A stretch of DNA of 64,000 bases from NCBI RefSeq assembly GCF_014171595.1, contig NZ_CP050451.1, positions 1,364,001-1,428,000 of the forward strand, written 5' to 3'. This DNA comes from Massilia sp. Se16.2.3. GTDB lineage: Bacteria > Pseudomonadota > Gammaproteobacteria > Burkholderiales > Burkholderiaceae_D. Position numbers and translations under genes: made by a program. Shown here piece by piece: positions 19,830-29,279 of this stretch. The notes below the pieces were generated by a model. It saw only the letters and a program-made list of their open reading frames with translations, did not search any database and was not told where the DNA came from. The number at the start of each line of letters is the position of its first letter. Position 1 is the first letter of the stretch.

Positions 19830-20713
19830 TGATGAGGTCGCTGCACGATTGCCCGGCCCCGGCCAAGCTGAACCTGTTCCTGCACGTGGTCGGCCGCCGT
19901 GCCGACGGCTACCACCTGCTGCAAAGCGTCTTTCAATTGATCGACCGCGGCGACACGCTGCATTTCGACCTGCGCGATGACGGCCGCATCCGCCGCACCA
20001 ATGACGTTCCCGGGGTGCCGGAGGCGAGCGACCTGATCGTCCGTGCCTTGACCCGCCTGGCCGACGCGTTCCAGCAGCGCCATGGCCGCGCCGTACCCGG
20101 CATCGATGTCGCGATCGACAAGATCCTGCCGATGGGCGGGGGACTCGGCGGCGGCTCGTCGGATGCGGCCACCGCCCTGATGGCGGCGAACCACCTGTGG
20201 CAGGGCGGTTTCACGGACAGCGAACTGATGGAAATCGGCCTGCCGCTGGGTGCGGACATTCCCTTTTTTATCTACGGCCAGACGGCGTTTGTCGAGGGAG
20301 TCGGGGAGGCAATGCAGCCAGTGGAAGGACCGGATTGCTGGTATGCCGTGATCGAACCGGGAGTGCATGTCCCGACGCCGGCAATTTTTACCGCGCCCGA
20401 TTTGACAAGAGAGTCGAAAGCCGTCAGAATAGCGGACTTTCCTGAAGCGCAGTTGTTGAGTGCGTTTGGGAAGAATGATTTGCAAGCAGTGGCAAGCCGC
20501 TTGTTCCCGCCAGTAGCTCAGGCGATCGAATGGCTGGGGCGTTACGGCGCTGCCAGGATGACTGGCTCAGGGGCGTGTGTGTTTTGCGCACTGCCCGATG
20601 AAGCGCAGGCGGATGAGGTGTTGCAGGCAGTGCCGAGTCGCTGGCGTGCCTGGAAAGCGAGATCGCTGGCACGACACCCGCTGAAAAAGCTCTTGCAAAA
20701 CAGTATGTTGTAG
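19829..20713 (+). CDS. ispE: 4-diphosphocytidyl-2-C-methyl-D-erythritol kinase IspE
   Basis: GHMP kinase of the MEP isoprenoid pathway. The ATG at 19829 overlaps the lolB stop (TGATG); a GTG at 19826 and an ATG at 19832 are also possible. The substrate segment PAPAKLNLFLHVVGRRADGYH is at the N-terminus. The ATP loop LPMGGGLGGGSSDAATAL and the C-terminal GHMP motif MTGSGACVF are intact. 294 aa. The 3' end is noticeably lower in GC than the rest. Confidence 0.95.
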   Translation: MMRSLHDCPAPAKLNLFLHVVGRRADGYHLLQSVFQLIDRGDTLHFDLRDDGRIRRTNDVPGVPEASDLIVRALTRLADAFQQRHGRAVPGIDVAIDKILPMGGGLGGGSSDAATALMAANHLWQGGFTDSELMEIGLPLGADIPFFIYGQTAFVEGVGEAMQPVEGPDCWYAVIEPGVHVPTPAIFTAPDLTRESKAVRIADFPEAQLLSAFGKNDLQAVASRLFPPVAQAIEWLGRYGAARMTGSGACVFCALPDEAQADEVLQAVPSRWRAWKARSLARHPLKKLLQNSML

Positions 20714-20779
20714 AATAAAATTTCGCCTGTCGCAGCGTCTGACGTAAAATGTGATGCTGCGGTAAGCTGTAAGTTGCGT

Positions 20780-20856
20780 AGGGGAATCGCCAAGCTGGTT
20801 AAGGCACCGGATTTTGATTCCGGCATACCAAGGTTCGAATCCTTGTTCCCCTGCCA
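20780..20856 (+). tRNA. tRNA-Gln (anticodon TTG)
   Basis: 77 nt including an encoded CCA. Acceptor stem AGGGGAA pairs with TTCCCCT (7 bp), discriminator G. The anticodon arm CCGGA-TTTTGAT-TCCGG places TTG in the loop. The T arm has GGTTCGAATCC. The D arm is GCCAAGCTGGTTAAGGC. Located between ispE and prs, the conserved position of this tRNA in betaproteobacteria. Confidence 0.97.
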
Positions 20857-20939
20857 TTCGATTTGTCCGGTCTGTCGATGCCATGCGTCCAGCGGATGAA
20901 CCTGGTGATAGCGCTCTCGCGATCCACCAATGAACGCAT

Positions 20940-20970
20940 AATCAGCCGGCATGTCCGGCTGATTGTTTTT
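20940..20970 (+). terminator. Intrinsic terminator between tRNA-Gln and prs
   Basis: A perfect 10-bp stem (AATCAGCCGG 20940-20949, CCGGCTGATT 20955-20964) with a 5-nt loop is followed by G and five T. It ends the tRNA transcript or attenuates read-through into prs, which begins only 30 bp later. Transcription of prs must then start close to or inside this region, or pass the terminator. Confidence 0.85.
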
Positions 20971-21000
20971 CAAGAATCACGCTCACCTCCTGGGACTCCC

Positions 21001-21951
21001 ATGGCTTACGAAAACCTGATGGTTTTTACCGGCAATGCCAATCCGGCGCTAGCAGAAGGGGTCGCAAAAAGCCTCGGTATTCCTCTCGGTAAAGCAGTCG
21101 TCTCGAAGTTCTCCGACGGCGAAGTCATGGTCGAAATCAACGAGAACGTTCGTGGCAAGGATGTCTTCGTCCTGCAGTCGACCTGCGCTCCCACCAACGA
21201 CAGCCTCATGGAAATCATGCTGATGGTCGACGCTCTCAAGCGCGCATCGGCTGGCCGCATTACCGCCGCCATTCCCTACTTCGGTTATGCCCGCCAGGAC
21301 CGCCGTCCACGCTCGGCGCGCGTCGCGATTTCGGCCAAGGTGGTGGCCAACATGCTGGAAGAAGCCGGCGTCGAGCGCGTCCTGATCATGGACCTGCACG
21401 CCGACCAGATCCAGGGTTTCTTCGACATCCCGGTCGACAATATCTACGCATCGCCGCTGCTGCTGGGCGACCTGCAAAAGCGCAACTACGACGACCTGCT
21501 GGTCGTGTCGCCTGACGTCGGCGGCGTGGTGCGTGCCCGTGCGCTGGCCAAGCGCCTCGGCTGCGACCTGGCGATCATCGACAAGCGCCGTCCGAAGGCG
21601 AACGTGTCGGAAGTCATGAACATCATCGGTGAAGTCGAAGGCCGCAACTGCGTGATCATGGACGACATGGTCGACACCGCGGGCACGCTGACGAAAGCCG
21701 CCGAAGTGCTCAAGGAACGCGGCGCCAAGAAAGTCGTGGCGTATTGCACCCACCCGGTCCTGTCGGGCCCGGCGATCGAGCGTATCTCGAACTCGCCGCT
21801 CGATGAACTGGTCGTTACCGACACGATCCCGCTGAGCGAAGCCGGCCGTGCTTGCGGCAAGATCCGCCAGCTGACCTGTGCTCCGCTGCTGGCCGAAACG
21901 TTCAAACGTATCGTCAAGGGCGATTCGGTGATGTCGCTCTTCATCGACTAA
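21001..21951 (+). CDS. prs: Ribose-phosphate pyrophosphokinase
   Basis: Makes PRPP from ribose 5-phosphate and ATP. The ATG at 21001 ([18 protein letters not shown]) matches the family N-terminus; the in-frame extension upstream crosses the terminator and is excluded. 316 aa, the normal bacterial class I length. Contains the ATP-binding flexible loop [12 protein letters not shown], the PRPP synthase signature [17 protein letters not shown] and the PRPP-binding [12 protein letters not shown]. Confidence 0.97.
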   Translation: MAYENLMVFTGNANPALAEGVAKSLGIPLGKAVVSKFSDGEVMVEINENVRGKDVFVLQSTCAPTNDSLMEIMLMVDALKRASAGRITAAIPYFGYARQDRRPRSARVAISAKVVANMLEEAGVERVLIMDLHADQIQGFFDIPVDNIYASPLLLGDLQKRNYDDLLVVSPDVGGVVRARALAKRLGCDLAIIDKRRPKANVSEVMNIIGEVEGRNCVIMDDMVDTAGTLTKAAEVLKERGAKKVVAYCTHPVLSGPAIERISNSPLDELVVTDTIPLSEAGRACGKIRQLTCAPLLAETFKRIVKGDSVMSLFID

Positions 21952-21970
21952 TCGACACCAGCTTCACCAC

Positions 21971-22003
21971 ACGGCGCGCCGGGCTGAAAAGCCGGCGCGC
22001 CGT
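21971..22003 (+). terminator. Strong GC hairpin after prs
   Basis: ACGGCGCGCCGG (21971-21982) pairs with CCGGCGCGCCGT (21992-22003) over a short A-rich loop. The T tract is weak (TTGT), so termination efficiency is uncertain; partial read-through to rplY is possible. Confidence 0.55.
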
Positions 22004-22145
22004 TGTACTGTCAGTGATTAAGAATTCTTGAGTGCGCTGTTGGCGCTCAATCATAGCCGGTTCCTGGTCGCGGGAGCCGGTCAACATCGGGCAACCGGGC
22101 CGGGAAAGATCCTGGCATTCGAGCCCACAACTCTTGGAGTTTCAC

Positions 22146-22724
22146 ATGAAAGTAGTCGCATTCAATCGCAACCTGCAGGGCACCGGAGCGAGCCGCCGCC
22201 TGCGCAACGCTGGCCAGACCCCTGGCATCATCTACGGTGGCGCCGCAGCTCCGCAGCTGATCGCCCTGGACGGCAACGCGTTGTACCACGCGCTCAAGAA
22301 AGAAGCTTTCCACGGTTCCGTGCTGGACATGGAAATCGAAGGCCAGACCCAGCAAGTCGTCCTGCGCGACTTCCAGATGCACGCATACAAGCAACTGGTC
22401 CTGCACGCTGACTTCCAGCGCGTCGATGCATCGCAGAAGATGCACACCAAGGTCACCCTGCACTTCGTCAACGCCGAGACCTCGCCAGCCGTCAAGCTGA
22501 GCGGTGCTGTCATCTCGCACGTGATGAACGAGCTGGAAGTGTCCTGCCTGCCAGGCCAGCTGCCAGAGTTCATCGAAGTCGACCTGGGCAACCTGGAAGC
22601 CGGTGCCTCGATCCACGTCAACGACCTGAAGCTGCCGGAAGGCGTGACCCCGATGACCCACGGCCAGAACCTGACCGTCGTCACCTCGTCGATCCCACGT
22701 GGCGCCGCCACCACCGAAGCGTAA
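22146..22724 (+). CDS. rplY: 50S ribosomal protein L25 (Ctc form)
   Basis: 5S rRNA-binding protein of the large subunit. The ATG at 22146 is preceded by GGAG. 192 aa, so it is the long Ctc/TL5 form: an N-terminal L25 domain ([32 protein letters not shown], shown here in two blocks: residues 1-16 and 17-32) plus a C-terminal beta domain (about 95-185). It sits between prs and pth, the standard order. It is closed by a good terminator. Confidence 0.96.
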   Translation: MKVVAFNRNLQGTGASRRLRNAGQTPGIIYGGAAAPQLIALDGNALYHALKKEAFHGSVLDMEIEGQTQQVVLRDFQMHAYKQLVLHADFQRVDASQKMHTKVTLHFVNAETSPAVKLSGAVISHVMNELEVSCLPGQLPEFIEVDLGNLEAGASIHVNDLKLPEGVTPMTHGQNLTVVTSSIPRGAATTEA

Positions 22725-22766
22725 GCAGTCATCTTCGCCTGCCGCGTGAGCGGCGCGAGCGAAAGC

Positions 22767-22798
22767 AAGCCCGCCGTGCGCAAGCCGGCGGGCTTTTT
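22767..22798 (+). terminator. Rho-independent terminator of rplY
   Basis: AAGCCCGCCG (22767-22776) pairs with CGGCGGGCTT (22786-22795) and runs into TTTTT. Located 43 bp after the rplY stop. Confidence 0.9.
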
Positions 22799-22803
22799 CT
22801 TTG

Positions 22804-22861
22804 AGAGCGCCCAACAAAACCGCAGCGCCCGCACTGCAGCCCGGCAGGCTGGTTTTGTTGG
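22804..22861. repeat. Intergenic inverted repeat, ACAAAACC type, copy 2
   Basis: Outer arms CCAACAAAACC (22811-22821) and GGTTTTGTTGG (22851-22861). The left arm is preceded by GAGCGC, as in the copy at 1985. It lies between the rplY terminator and pth. The middle differs from copy 1 in length and sequence. Confidence 0.6.
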
Positions 22862-22903
22862 ACGTTCTTAAGCGATAATCCCTTTTTTCCTGACGCGACC
22901 GCT

Positions 22904-23488
22904 ATGTCCATCCGCCTCATCGTCGGCCTCGGCAATCCGGGCCCCGAATACGAACAAACCCGCCACAATGCCGGCTTCTGGCTGGTCGACAATCTTGCCA
23001 ACAGCCTGCCGGGCTGCCGTCTGCAGCGCGAATCGCGCTTCAATGCGCTGATGGCGAAGACGTCCATTGGCGGCAAGGAGGTCTGGCTGCTCGAGCCGCT
23101 GACCTACATGAACCGCTCCGGCCAATCGGTCGGCGCGCTGGCGCGTTTCTATAAAATCAATCCCGACGAGGTGCTGGTCGTGCACGACGAACTCGACCTG
23201 ATGCCGGGCGTGGCCAAGCTGAAGAAGGGCGGTTCCTCGGGCGGGCACAATGGCCTGAAGGACATTACCGCTGCGCTCGGTACCCAGGAATACTGGCGAC
23301 TGCGCATCGGCATCGGCCACCCGCGCAGCCTGAACCTGCAGCAGGGAGTGGCCGACTTCGTGCTGCACCGCCCGCGCCGCGAAGAGCAAAGCCTGATCGA
23401 GGAATCGATCGACAAGGCACTGCGCATCGTTCCGCTGGCGGTGGACGGCAAGCTCGACACGGCAACAATGCAGCTCCACACGGCTTGA
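22904..23488 (+). CDS. pth: Peptidyl-tRNA hydrolase
   Basis: Recycles tRNA from drop-off peptidyl-tRNA. 194 aa. Catalytic His21 in [16 protein letters not shown], with Asn70 ([11 protein letters not shown]) and Asp95 (VVHDELDL) in the expected places. The [13 protein letters not shown] loop and RLRIGIGHP are also present. It starts at the ATG 22904. Conserved neighbour of rplY. Confidence 0.96.
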   Translation: MSIRLIVGLGNPGPEYEQTRHNAGFWLVDNLANSLPGCRLQRESRFNALMAKTSIGGKEVWLLEPLTYMNRSGQSVGALARFYKINPDEVLVVHDELDLMPGVAKLKKGGSSGGHNGLKDITAALGTQEYWRLRIGIGHPRSLNLQQGVADFVLHRPRREEQSLIEESIDKALRIVPLAVDGKLDTATMQLHTA

Positions 23489-23643
23489 CGGCGGCAGGCC
23501 AGTGCCGCCCCACGGCAACGGGCGCGCGGACGACCTTGCCGCGGCGGCGAAAAAAGGCTTGTCGCCTGTTCCCGTCGCCCCCATTCTTCTGTATGGTTGC
23601 AAAGAAAGACAGATATTCCGACGATTTTGAAAGCTGAACCGAC

Positions 23644-24975
23644 ATGATGAGCGATGCGCCGCTGTACCGGAATCACGTAATGCTGTTGTCGCAGAACTTC
23701 TTCATCAAGGACAACCGGGCGCAACTGCTGCTGCATGCGCACAAGTACGACTTCGACATCCTGTTCTTCAGCGAACTGCGCGACTTCGTCGCCGCCGTCG
23801 AGGGCGACCACGGCAACAGCCTGTACGTCATCGACCTCGACGCCCTGCACAACATGCAGGCCGACATGCAGGACAGCCGCAAGACGCTGATGCTGGGCGA
23901 ACTGCTGCAGCGCTTGCCGAACGAAAAAAGCTATGTCTACCTGCAAAGCGCGCGCCAGGGCGGCCGCTTCCTGCTGCAGCAGCGCCTGGTCGACAGCAAT
24001 TGCCTGGCCTATGCGGAAAAGCCGATCGCCAACGACGTCCTCGTCGACAAGCTGTTCAACCTGTTCGTCCAGCGAAAGCGCGGCGACCTGATCCGTGTTG
24101 TCGGCCTGAACGTGCCGGCCCACCTGGACGCCGCCGCCCTGCTCGAGCAGCGCCTCGAGCTCAAGCACCATCCCGATCCGCAGACCCTGCACCTGTGCGT
24201 GAAGGAGCAGCAGCCTGACCTGGTGCTCATCACCGACGCCGACTACGAACGCACCGAGGCGCTGGTGCGCGTGCTCAAGAAGAACATGGAAGCCGATCCG
24301 GTGCGCGAAATCATCCTGTTGCAGCGCCAGCTCGACCCGGGCCTGACCCGGCGCGCCCTGGCCAGCGGCTTCGACGCCATCGTCATGCTGGGCGACGCCG
24401 ACCTGGTCGCCGCCCAGCTGGTCAACCGCGCCAACAAGATCCGCGTCAACAAGGACCTGATCGGCAAGGACCGCGCCACGGGCCTCCTGAACAAGGTCGG
24501 CCTGCAACGGAAAGCCCAGGAACTGATTCGCCAGGCAGGACAGGAAGGGCAGCCGCTCGCCTTCGGCGTGGTCGACATCGACAAGTTCAAGACCATCAAC
24601 GACACCTGGGGCCACCATTTCGGCGATATCGTCATCAAGCGCCTGGCACTGACGCTGGCCGCCCAGCTCGAGGACGGCGACCTGCTCAGCCGCTTCGGCG
24701 GCGAGGAATTCGTCGTCGTGTTCTGGGGCCGCACCCTGGACGAAGGCTGGCGCCGCCTCGACGCGATGCGCCAGAGCTTCGGCGCGATCGCCTTCGAGGT
24801 CAAGCCGGGCGAGGTGCGCCACTTCTCGTTCAGTGGCGGCCTTGCCGCCTACCCGGAATACAAGAGCGAGAACGAACTGTTCCTGCGCGCCGACGCGATG
24901 CTGTACGAAGCGAAGCAGGGCGGACGTAACCGCATCTGCACGGTGCCGGGCGGCCATGCGGCCCGTACGGCCTGA
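23644..24975 (+). CDS. Diguanylate cyclase with two degenerate receiver-like domains
   Basis: 443 aa, soluble. The N-terminal half has two REC-like alpha/beta blocks (YVIDLDAL near residue 60, LVLITDADY near residue 198) whose surroundings lack a clear full phosphoacceptor set. The GGDEF domain (about 275-435) has DKFKTINDTWGH and the active-site motif GGEEF. The product-inhibition I-site Arg is absent: the position that would be Arg in RxxD is Glu (EDGD, five residues before GGEEF). The enzyme is therefore predicted active but without classical feedback inhibition. It stands alone between pth and a small membrane gene. Confidence 0.88.
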   Translation: MMSDAPLYRNHVMLLSQNFFIKDNRAQLLLHAHKYDFDILFFSELRDFVAAVEGDHGNSLYVIDLDALHNMQADMQDSRKTLMLGELLQRLPNEKSYVYLQSARQGGRFLLQQRLVDSNCLAYAEKPIANDVLVDKLFNLFVQRKRGDLIRVVGLNVPAHLDAAALLEQRLELKHHPDPQTLHLCVKEQQPDLVLITDADYERTEALVRVLKKNMEADPVREIILLQRQLDPGLTRRALASGFDAIVMLGDADLVAAQLVNRANKIRVNKDLIGKDRATGLLNKVGLQRKAQELIRQAGQEGQPLAFGVVDIDKFKTINDTWGHHFGDIVIKRLALTLAAQLEDGDLLSRFGGEEFVVVFWGRTLDEGWRRLDAMRQSFGAIAFEVKPGEVRHFSFSGGLAAYPEYKSENELFLRADAMLYEAKQGGRNRICTVPGGHAARTA

Positions 24976-25017
24976 CCCCTGGGACGACGCCGTGGGCGAT
25001 GTGCACGAAGTGCTGAC

Positions 25018-25452
25018 GTGACCAGGCAAGAAGAAGCGGTGGCACGCGACGACATCCACATTCCGCGACCACGGCTCCTCGTGGCATTCGCTACTGCGCC
25101 GCTGGTCGCCGTCCTGGCCCTGGCCTTGGCGGACATTGTCCAGGGACGAACCAACTGGCGGCTCTCACTGGGCCTCATTCCCATCCTCTACATCTTTGCG
25201 GCGATATCGAGCCTGGGAGTCGCCGTACCCGCGTACTTCTTGCTAAGCCGTTATCGGCTCGTGAATTTTTTCACGATCTTCCTCGCCGGCCTGGTCGTGC
25301 CTGTGGTGGTTGCGGCGATTCTGCGCCTTCCAAACCCCCTCAATCCGGACGATCTGTCGGGGATGGTGCCGGCCGGCGCACTCTCCGCCTGTGTATTCTG
25401 GGCGATGTGGCGGCGCGCCCGCATGGAACAAGCAGGCCGGCAGGCACACTGA
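25018..25452 (+). CDS. Small membrane protein of unknown function
   Basis: Unrecognised. 144 aa from a GTG at 25018. Four predicted membrane helices: about 22-42, 50-75 (LIPILYIFAAISSLGVAVPAY), 83-102 and 118-130. The C-terminus is short and basic. No motif that fixes a function. Confidence 0.55.
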   Translation: MTRQEEAVARDDIHIPRPRLLVAFATAPLVAVLALALADIVQGRTNWRLSLGLIPILYIFAAISSLGVAVPAYFLLSRYRLVNFFTIFLAGLVVPVVVAAILRLPNPLNPDDLSGMVPAGALSACVFWAMWRRARMEQAGRQAH

Positions 25453-25525
25453 TTTGCACCCGGGCCCGGCAGCGCAACGGGGAGTGGTTCCAGCCCGGTG
25501 CGCTGCCGGCATCTACATCGCTTCA

Positions 25526-27063
25526 TCAAGGCTGGGTCGGCGGCGCCGCATCCGGCTGCACCAGCCCGCGCGCCAGGATGGCCTCGGCCACCTGGTGGCT
25601 GAGGTCCCAACCTGCTGTCTTGTCGAACTGCCAGTGCACGCCCAGGTAGATCCGGCTCTGGCCGGCTTCTTCTTCGGCCTGGGTCAGCGATCCATAGCTA
25701 CGCGGCAGGCGTGGCCGCACCCGGCCCTGGTTGTCGCGCGTGATGCCGTTGAACTCGTCCGAAACAAAGCTGAAGCGCAGCTTGTCGCCGTAGAGCTTGC
25801 GCAGCATGTGGAAGGTCGAGCCGCAAAAGCCGGCGTGACCCGAGACGTAGGACGGGAAGGGTGGCGTGAAATTCGGGCCGGTCAGGTTGCTGGCGGGTGC
25901 GCCCAGCGGTGTCCAGGCGGGGGCGGCATGGGTGCGCGGATTGCCGTCGCCAGTTCCGGTAGGGCCCGTACCGGGGCCTGCTTCGCGGATCGCCGTCACC
26001 GGGCGCCAGAAATCGTAGTCGTACTTCGCGTTCCACACGGCGATCGTCGCGTCGGCCATGGCCACGTTCACCAGTGCCAGGGTGCGCGCCAGTTCCAGCG
26101 CGTCGCTGCTGCGCCGCAGGGCCAGCTGGGTGGTGATCTGGTTGAACAGGCGCGCCGGCGTGCCGATCCAGCCGGTGCTGTCGTAGGCCCAGTAGATGCC
26201 GGCAACGGTCTGGTCGCGGGTACGTTTGGTCGGCGTAGCCACGCCATCGCCGCCCAGCTGCTTCACTTCGTAGAAGGCACGGGTATAGGCTTCGCTCGTC
26301 AGCGCCGGTGGTGGCGGCACCCGGAACTGGTCGCCCGACTGCAGGACAAAGGGGCGCACGCGCGGCCACCAGGCGCCGAGCGCGATGGGGCTGCGGCTGA
26401 CCGGATCCGGGCGCCAGCTGCCAGGCGCGTTGCTCACCGGGTAGTCCTCGCCGACCACTGGCTCGTGCTCGTAGTTGCCGTCATTGGCGCGCAGCGCCAG
26501 GATTGCCGCCGCGGCGCGCCGGCCCACGTCGGCGCCGTTGAATCTGGCGCGCCCGCCCGGCAGGCGCGCCAGGTCGGCGCGCAGCCAGGTGTCGAAGCGC
26601 TCCTTCTGGCGCGGATAGAGCGCAACCGGGGTGTCGTGCGTCGCCTGGGCGATGGCGGCATCCTGCGAACTGTCGGGAAGCGCGTCCAACTGCCCGCTGT
26701 AGCCGGGGTAGCGCCGGGCGATGGCATTGAGTGCGTCGTACACGGCAAGGTGGACGATCGCCATCGCCCGGGACGTGCGTGTCGGCCCCAACTGCTCGGC
26801 TTCGCGCTCGACGCTACCCACCACGGCTGGCGTATGGTCGACGGCGACGGCCCGCAGTGCCACCTCGTTCCAATAGGCTAGGCGCGCCGTGGCGTTCGGC
26901 CCGGCAGGGGGCGCGTAGCGTGGCGGCAACTCGCGCGTGCCCGGCTGGGTGCGGTAGACAGGCCCGCCGCCGATGGGGGGCTGCAAGCCGACGCAGGGGG
27001 GGCGAAGGAGGTGAACAGGGAACAGCACAACAGCGAGTACAACAGCGCAGCGCGCGACTTCAT
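25526..27063 (-). CDS. Vanadium-dependent haloperoxidase / PAP2-type acid phosphatase, exported (frameshift after signal peptide)
   Basis: Secreted member of the vanadium chloroperoxidase/PAP2 superfamily. The ATG at 27063 has an AGGAG site upstream and encodes a signal peptide (MKSRAALLYSLLCCSLFTSF, then APPASA). The frame then has to shift in one of two G runs, 26975-26980 or 26996-27002, to join the main 500-residue body. All three metal-binding motifs are present: KYDYDFWRP, PSYVSGHAG and SRIYLGVHWQFD. Whether it is a haloperoxidase or phosphatase cannot be told from these motifs. It is convergent with the small membrane gene. Confidence 0.82.
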
Positions 27064-27327
27064 GGTGACTCTCCTGTCGGAAATGGTACCCGAGTCGAAA
27101 TGGCGGGGCGCTCTGGCAGACAGTGCGGTCCCCGGTCGTGAAGTCGAGCTTAGGAACGGACGAGCTGCAAGACAAGCGGAACAGCGATCCGGCTTGACTT
27201 CGCCCAGCACGAATTCTGCTCAGCATTAATGTGCTGACGAGAATCTTTCCGCTTGCCCATTAGTACAGGGAACCGTCGGCGCGCCTGCCATGGGGCGCTG
27301 GCAACACTTGAGGTAGCGGGATACTTG

Positions 27328-27357
27328 TTGACAGGAAATTTGGCGGAAACCTATACT
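27328..27357 (+). promoter_or_regulatory. Sigma-70 promoter upstream of the glutaredoxin-like gene
   Basis: Consensus -35 TTGACA (27328-27333) and -10 TATACT (27352-27357), spacing 18 bp, 52 bp before the ATG at 27410. One of the best matches to a housekeeping promoter in the window. Confidence 0.65.
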
Positions 27358-27409
27358 TGTTTTTTGTATATTCCCAGACCGAAGGCGGCGTGCGCTGCCG
27401 ACTCCACCC

Positions 27410-27940
27410 ATGCCCACCATCTGCCCCAAATGCGCCCATGTGCGCCCGCCCAACGCGACCAATCCCGAGTGGCAGTGTCCGGTCTGCGGTGTCTGCTATG
27501 CCAAAGTCGGGCAAGCGCAGGCAGTCGTGAGTACGGCGGCGCCGCCGCCTGCCCAGGCCTGGGATATCCCCTGGGGCAAGCTGCTGCTGCTTGGCGTGCT
27601 GGCCTGCGCGGGATGGGCTTCCTATCAGCACTGGAACAAGCTGCGCAGCGAGGAAACGGAAGAGTTCGTGGCCCTCGATCCGCGCGCCATGGCGGCGACC
27701 GTGCGGCCAGGCGATGTCGTGATGTACACCACCACCACGTGCGTCTATTGCCATCAGGCCAAGGCGTGGCTGAACCAATATGGCTTTCCCTTCAAGGAAT
27801 GCAATATGACTGTCGACCGCAGTTGCCAGGACGAATTCATGCGCCGTGGCGCGACCGGGACTCCCTATCTGCTTGTGCGCAACCAGGAAATGAAGAACGG
27901 TTTCGATTCCGATGAATTCCTGCGCTTGCTGGACAATTAA
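27410..27940 (+). CDS. Membrane-anchored glutaredoxin with N-terminal zinc ribbon
   Basis: 176 aa with three parts. (1) A zinc-ribbon of two CxxC pairs, ICPKC and CPVC, at about residues 5-29. (2) One membrane helix (KLLLLGVLACAGWASY, about 57-73). (3) A glutaredoxin domain (about 98-175) with the redox motif CVYC and the cis-Pro segment TGTPYLLV. The domain order suggests a thiol-disulfide protein tethered to the inner membrane. The side on which the Grx domain sits is not decided by sequence alone. It is preceded by a near-consensus promoter and appears monocistronic. Confidence 0.85.
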   Translation: MPTICPKCAHVRPPNATNPEWQCPVCGVCYAKVGQAQAVVSTAAPPPAQAWDIPWGKLLLLGVLACAGWASYQHWNKLRSEETEEFVALDPRAMAATVRPGDVVMYTTTTCVYCHQAKAWLNQYGFPFKECNMTVDRSCQDEFMRRGATGTPYLLVRNQEMKNGFDSDEFLRLLDN

Positions 27941-28015
27941 CCCGGCAGGCCTGTTGACCCGCATGCAAAGGGGCCACGTCGGCAAGACCCCGCTCGTCCT
28001 GCGATAATCCAGCCC

Positions 28016-29114
28016 ATGAGTGCACTTCATTTCCACGCCGGCCCCCGTGCGCTGGCCCAGATCCGCGCGCATGGCTTGCGTGCATCGGACGTTGCCGTCA
28101 TCCCCGCCGCCGCCGGCGGCCCCAAGGGCCTGATCTTCCAGGGCGCTCGACCAGTTCGTGTTCGGCGACTGGCTGCCTGGCGCGCCGCGCGAGCGCATCC
28201 TGATCGGTTCCTCGATCGGCGCCTGGCGCATGGCCGCCGCCTGCCAGCGCGATCCGGTACGCGCATTTGCCCGCCTGGGCGAACTGTATGCCGGCCAGCG
28301 CTACACCAACACCAAGCCCAGCCCCCAGCAGATCGACGAGGTGGTGCGCGGCTTCCTGCACGAATTCGTCCGCGGACCACGAGGACGACATCGTGGCGCA
28401 CCCGCAGCACCGCCTGCACCTGCTGGCCGTGCGCGGCAGGGAGCGCTCAGCGCGCCCGCGCACCGCCGCGCCGAAATGCGCGGTTTCGCTGCCGCCGCGC
28501 TCACCAACTTTGCTTCGCGTGCACGCCTGGCCGGCCTGCTCGAGCGCGTGGTCATTGCCGACTGCCGCGCCCCGGCGAACTGGCTACGCGACCAATTCGA
28601 CGCCTTCACTACCCATTTCGCGCCGCTCACCGGAAACAACCTGGCCTCGAGCCTGCTTGCTTCCGGCACACTGCCGCTGATCATGCCGCCGGTAAGGGGA
28701 ATTCCCGGTGCGCCCGATGGCCACTACTGGGATGGCGGCATCATCGACTACCATCTGGCCTTGCCCTATGCGCGGCTGGAGCAGAACGAGCCGGGCGCCG
28801 TCGTCCTCTACCCGCATTTCAACGAGCACATCGTGCCTGGCTGGCTCGACAAGGCGATGCCCTGGCGCCGCGCTGCCCGTGGGCCGAACCGTGCCTGGCT
28901 CGATAACGTGCTGATCGTTTCACCTTCGCCCGCGTTCCTGAAAACCCTGCCGAACGGCAAGCTGCCAGACCGCAGCGACTTCAATCGCTATGGACTCGAC
29001 CACGATGCCAGAGTACGTGCCTGGACCACGGCCATGCGCGAAGGGCAGCGCCTGCGCGACGAGTTCGCCGACTTCGTCGCCAATCCCGACCCAAGCCGCC
29101 TGCGCGCGATCTGA
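28016..29114 (+). CDS. Patatin-like phospholipase/hydrolase (three indels)
   Basis: ATG at 28016 (MSALHFHAGPRALAQIR). Oxyanion-hole segment AAGGPKGLIF, nucleophile motif GSSIG (Ser in GSSIGAWRMAAA) and catalytic Asp in WDGGIIDYH identify a patatin-fold serine lipase. The frame is broken three times: extra G at 28139-28142, extra C at 28370-28371, and a missing G at 28439-28441. Correcting them gives one reading of about 365 aa. The catalytic pieces are all conserved, so the gene is probably functional in the cell. Substrate unknown. Confidence 0.75.
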
Positions 29115-29279
29115 GCTTGCCGGGCAGCGCGCGGCACGGCGCAGACTGTGGCGGACGCGGTCGCTGCCCCGCCTGTTTTTGCGGCATGCGAGGCCATCCC
29201 CGGTTACAATGTGGGGTTTCCGAGTTGCGCGCTGTCGTGCAAGCTCGCGCTCCATCCCTATCCGAAAGAAAGAATTTCC

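Noticed and set aside
25018..25452. A functional name for the small four-helix protein
   Set aside because: No residue pattern beyond hydrophobic helices; naming it would be a guess.
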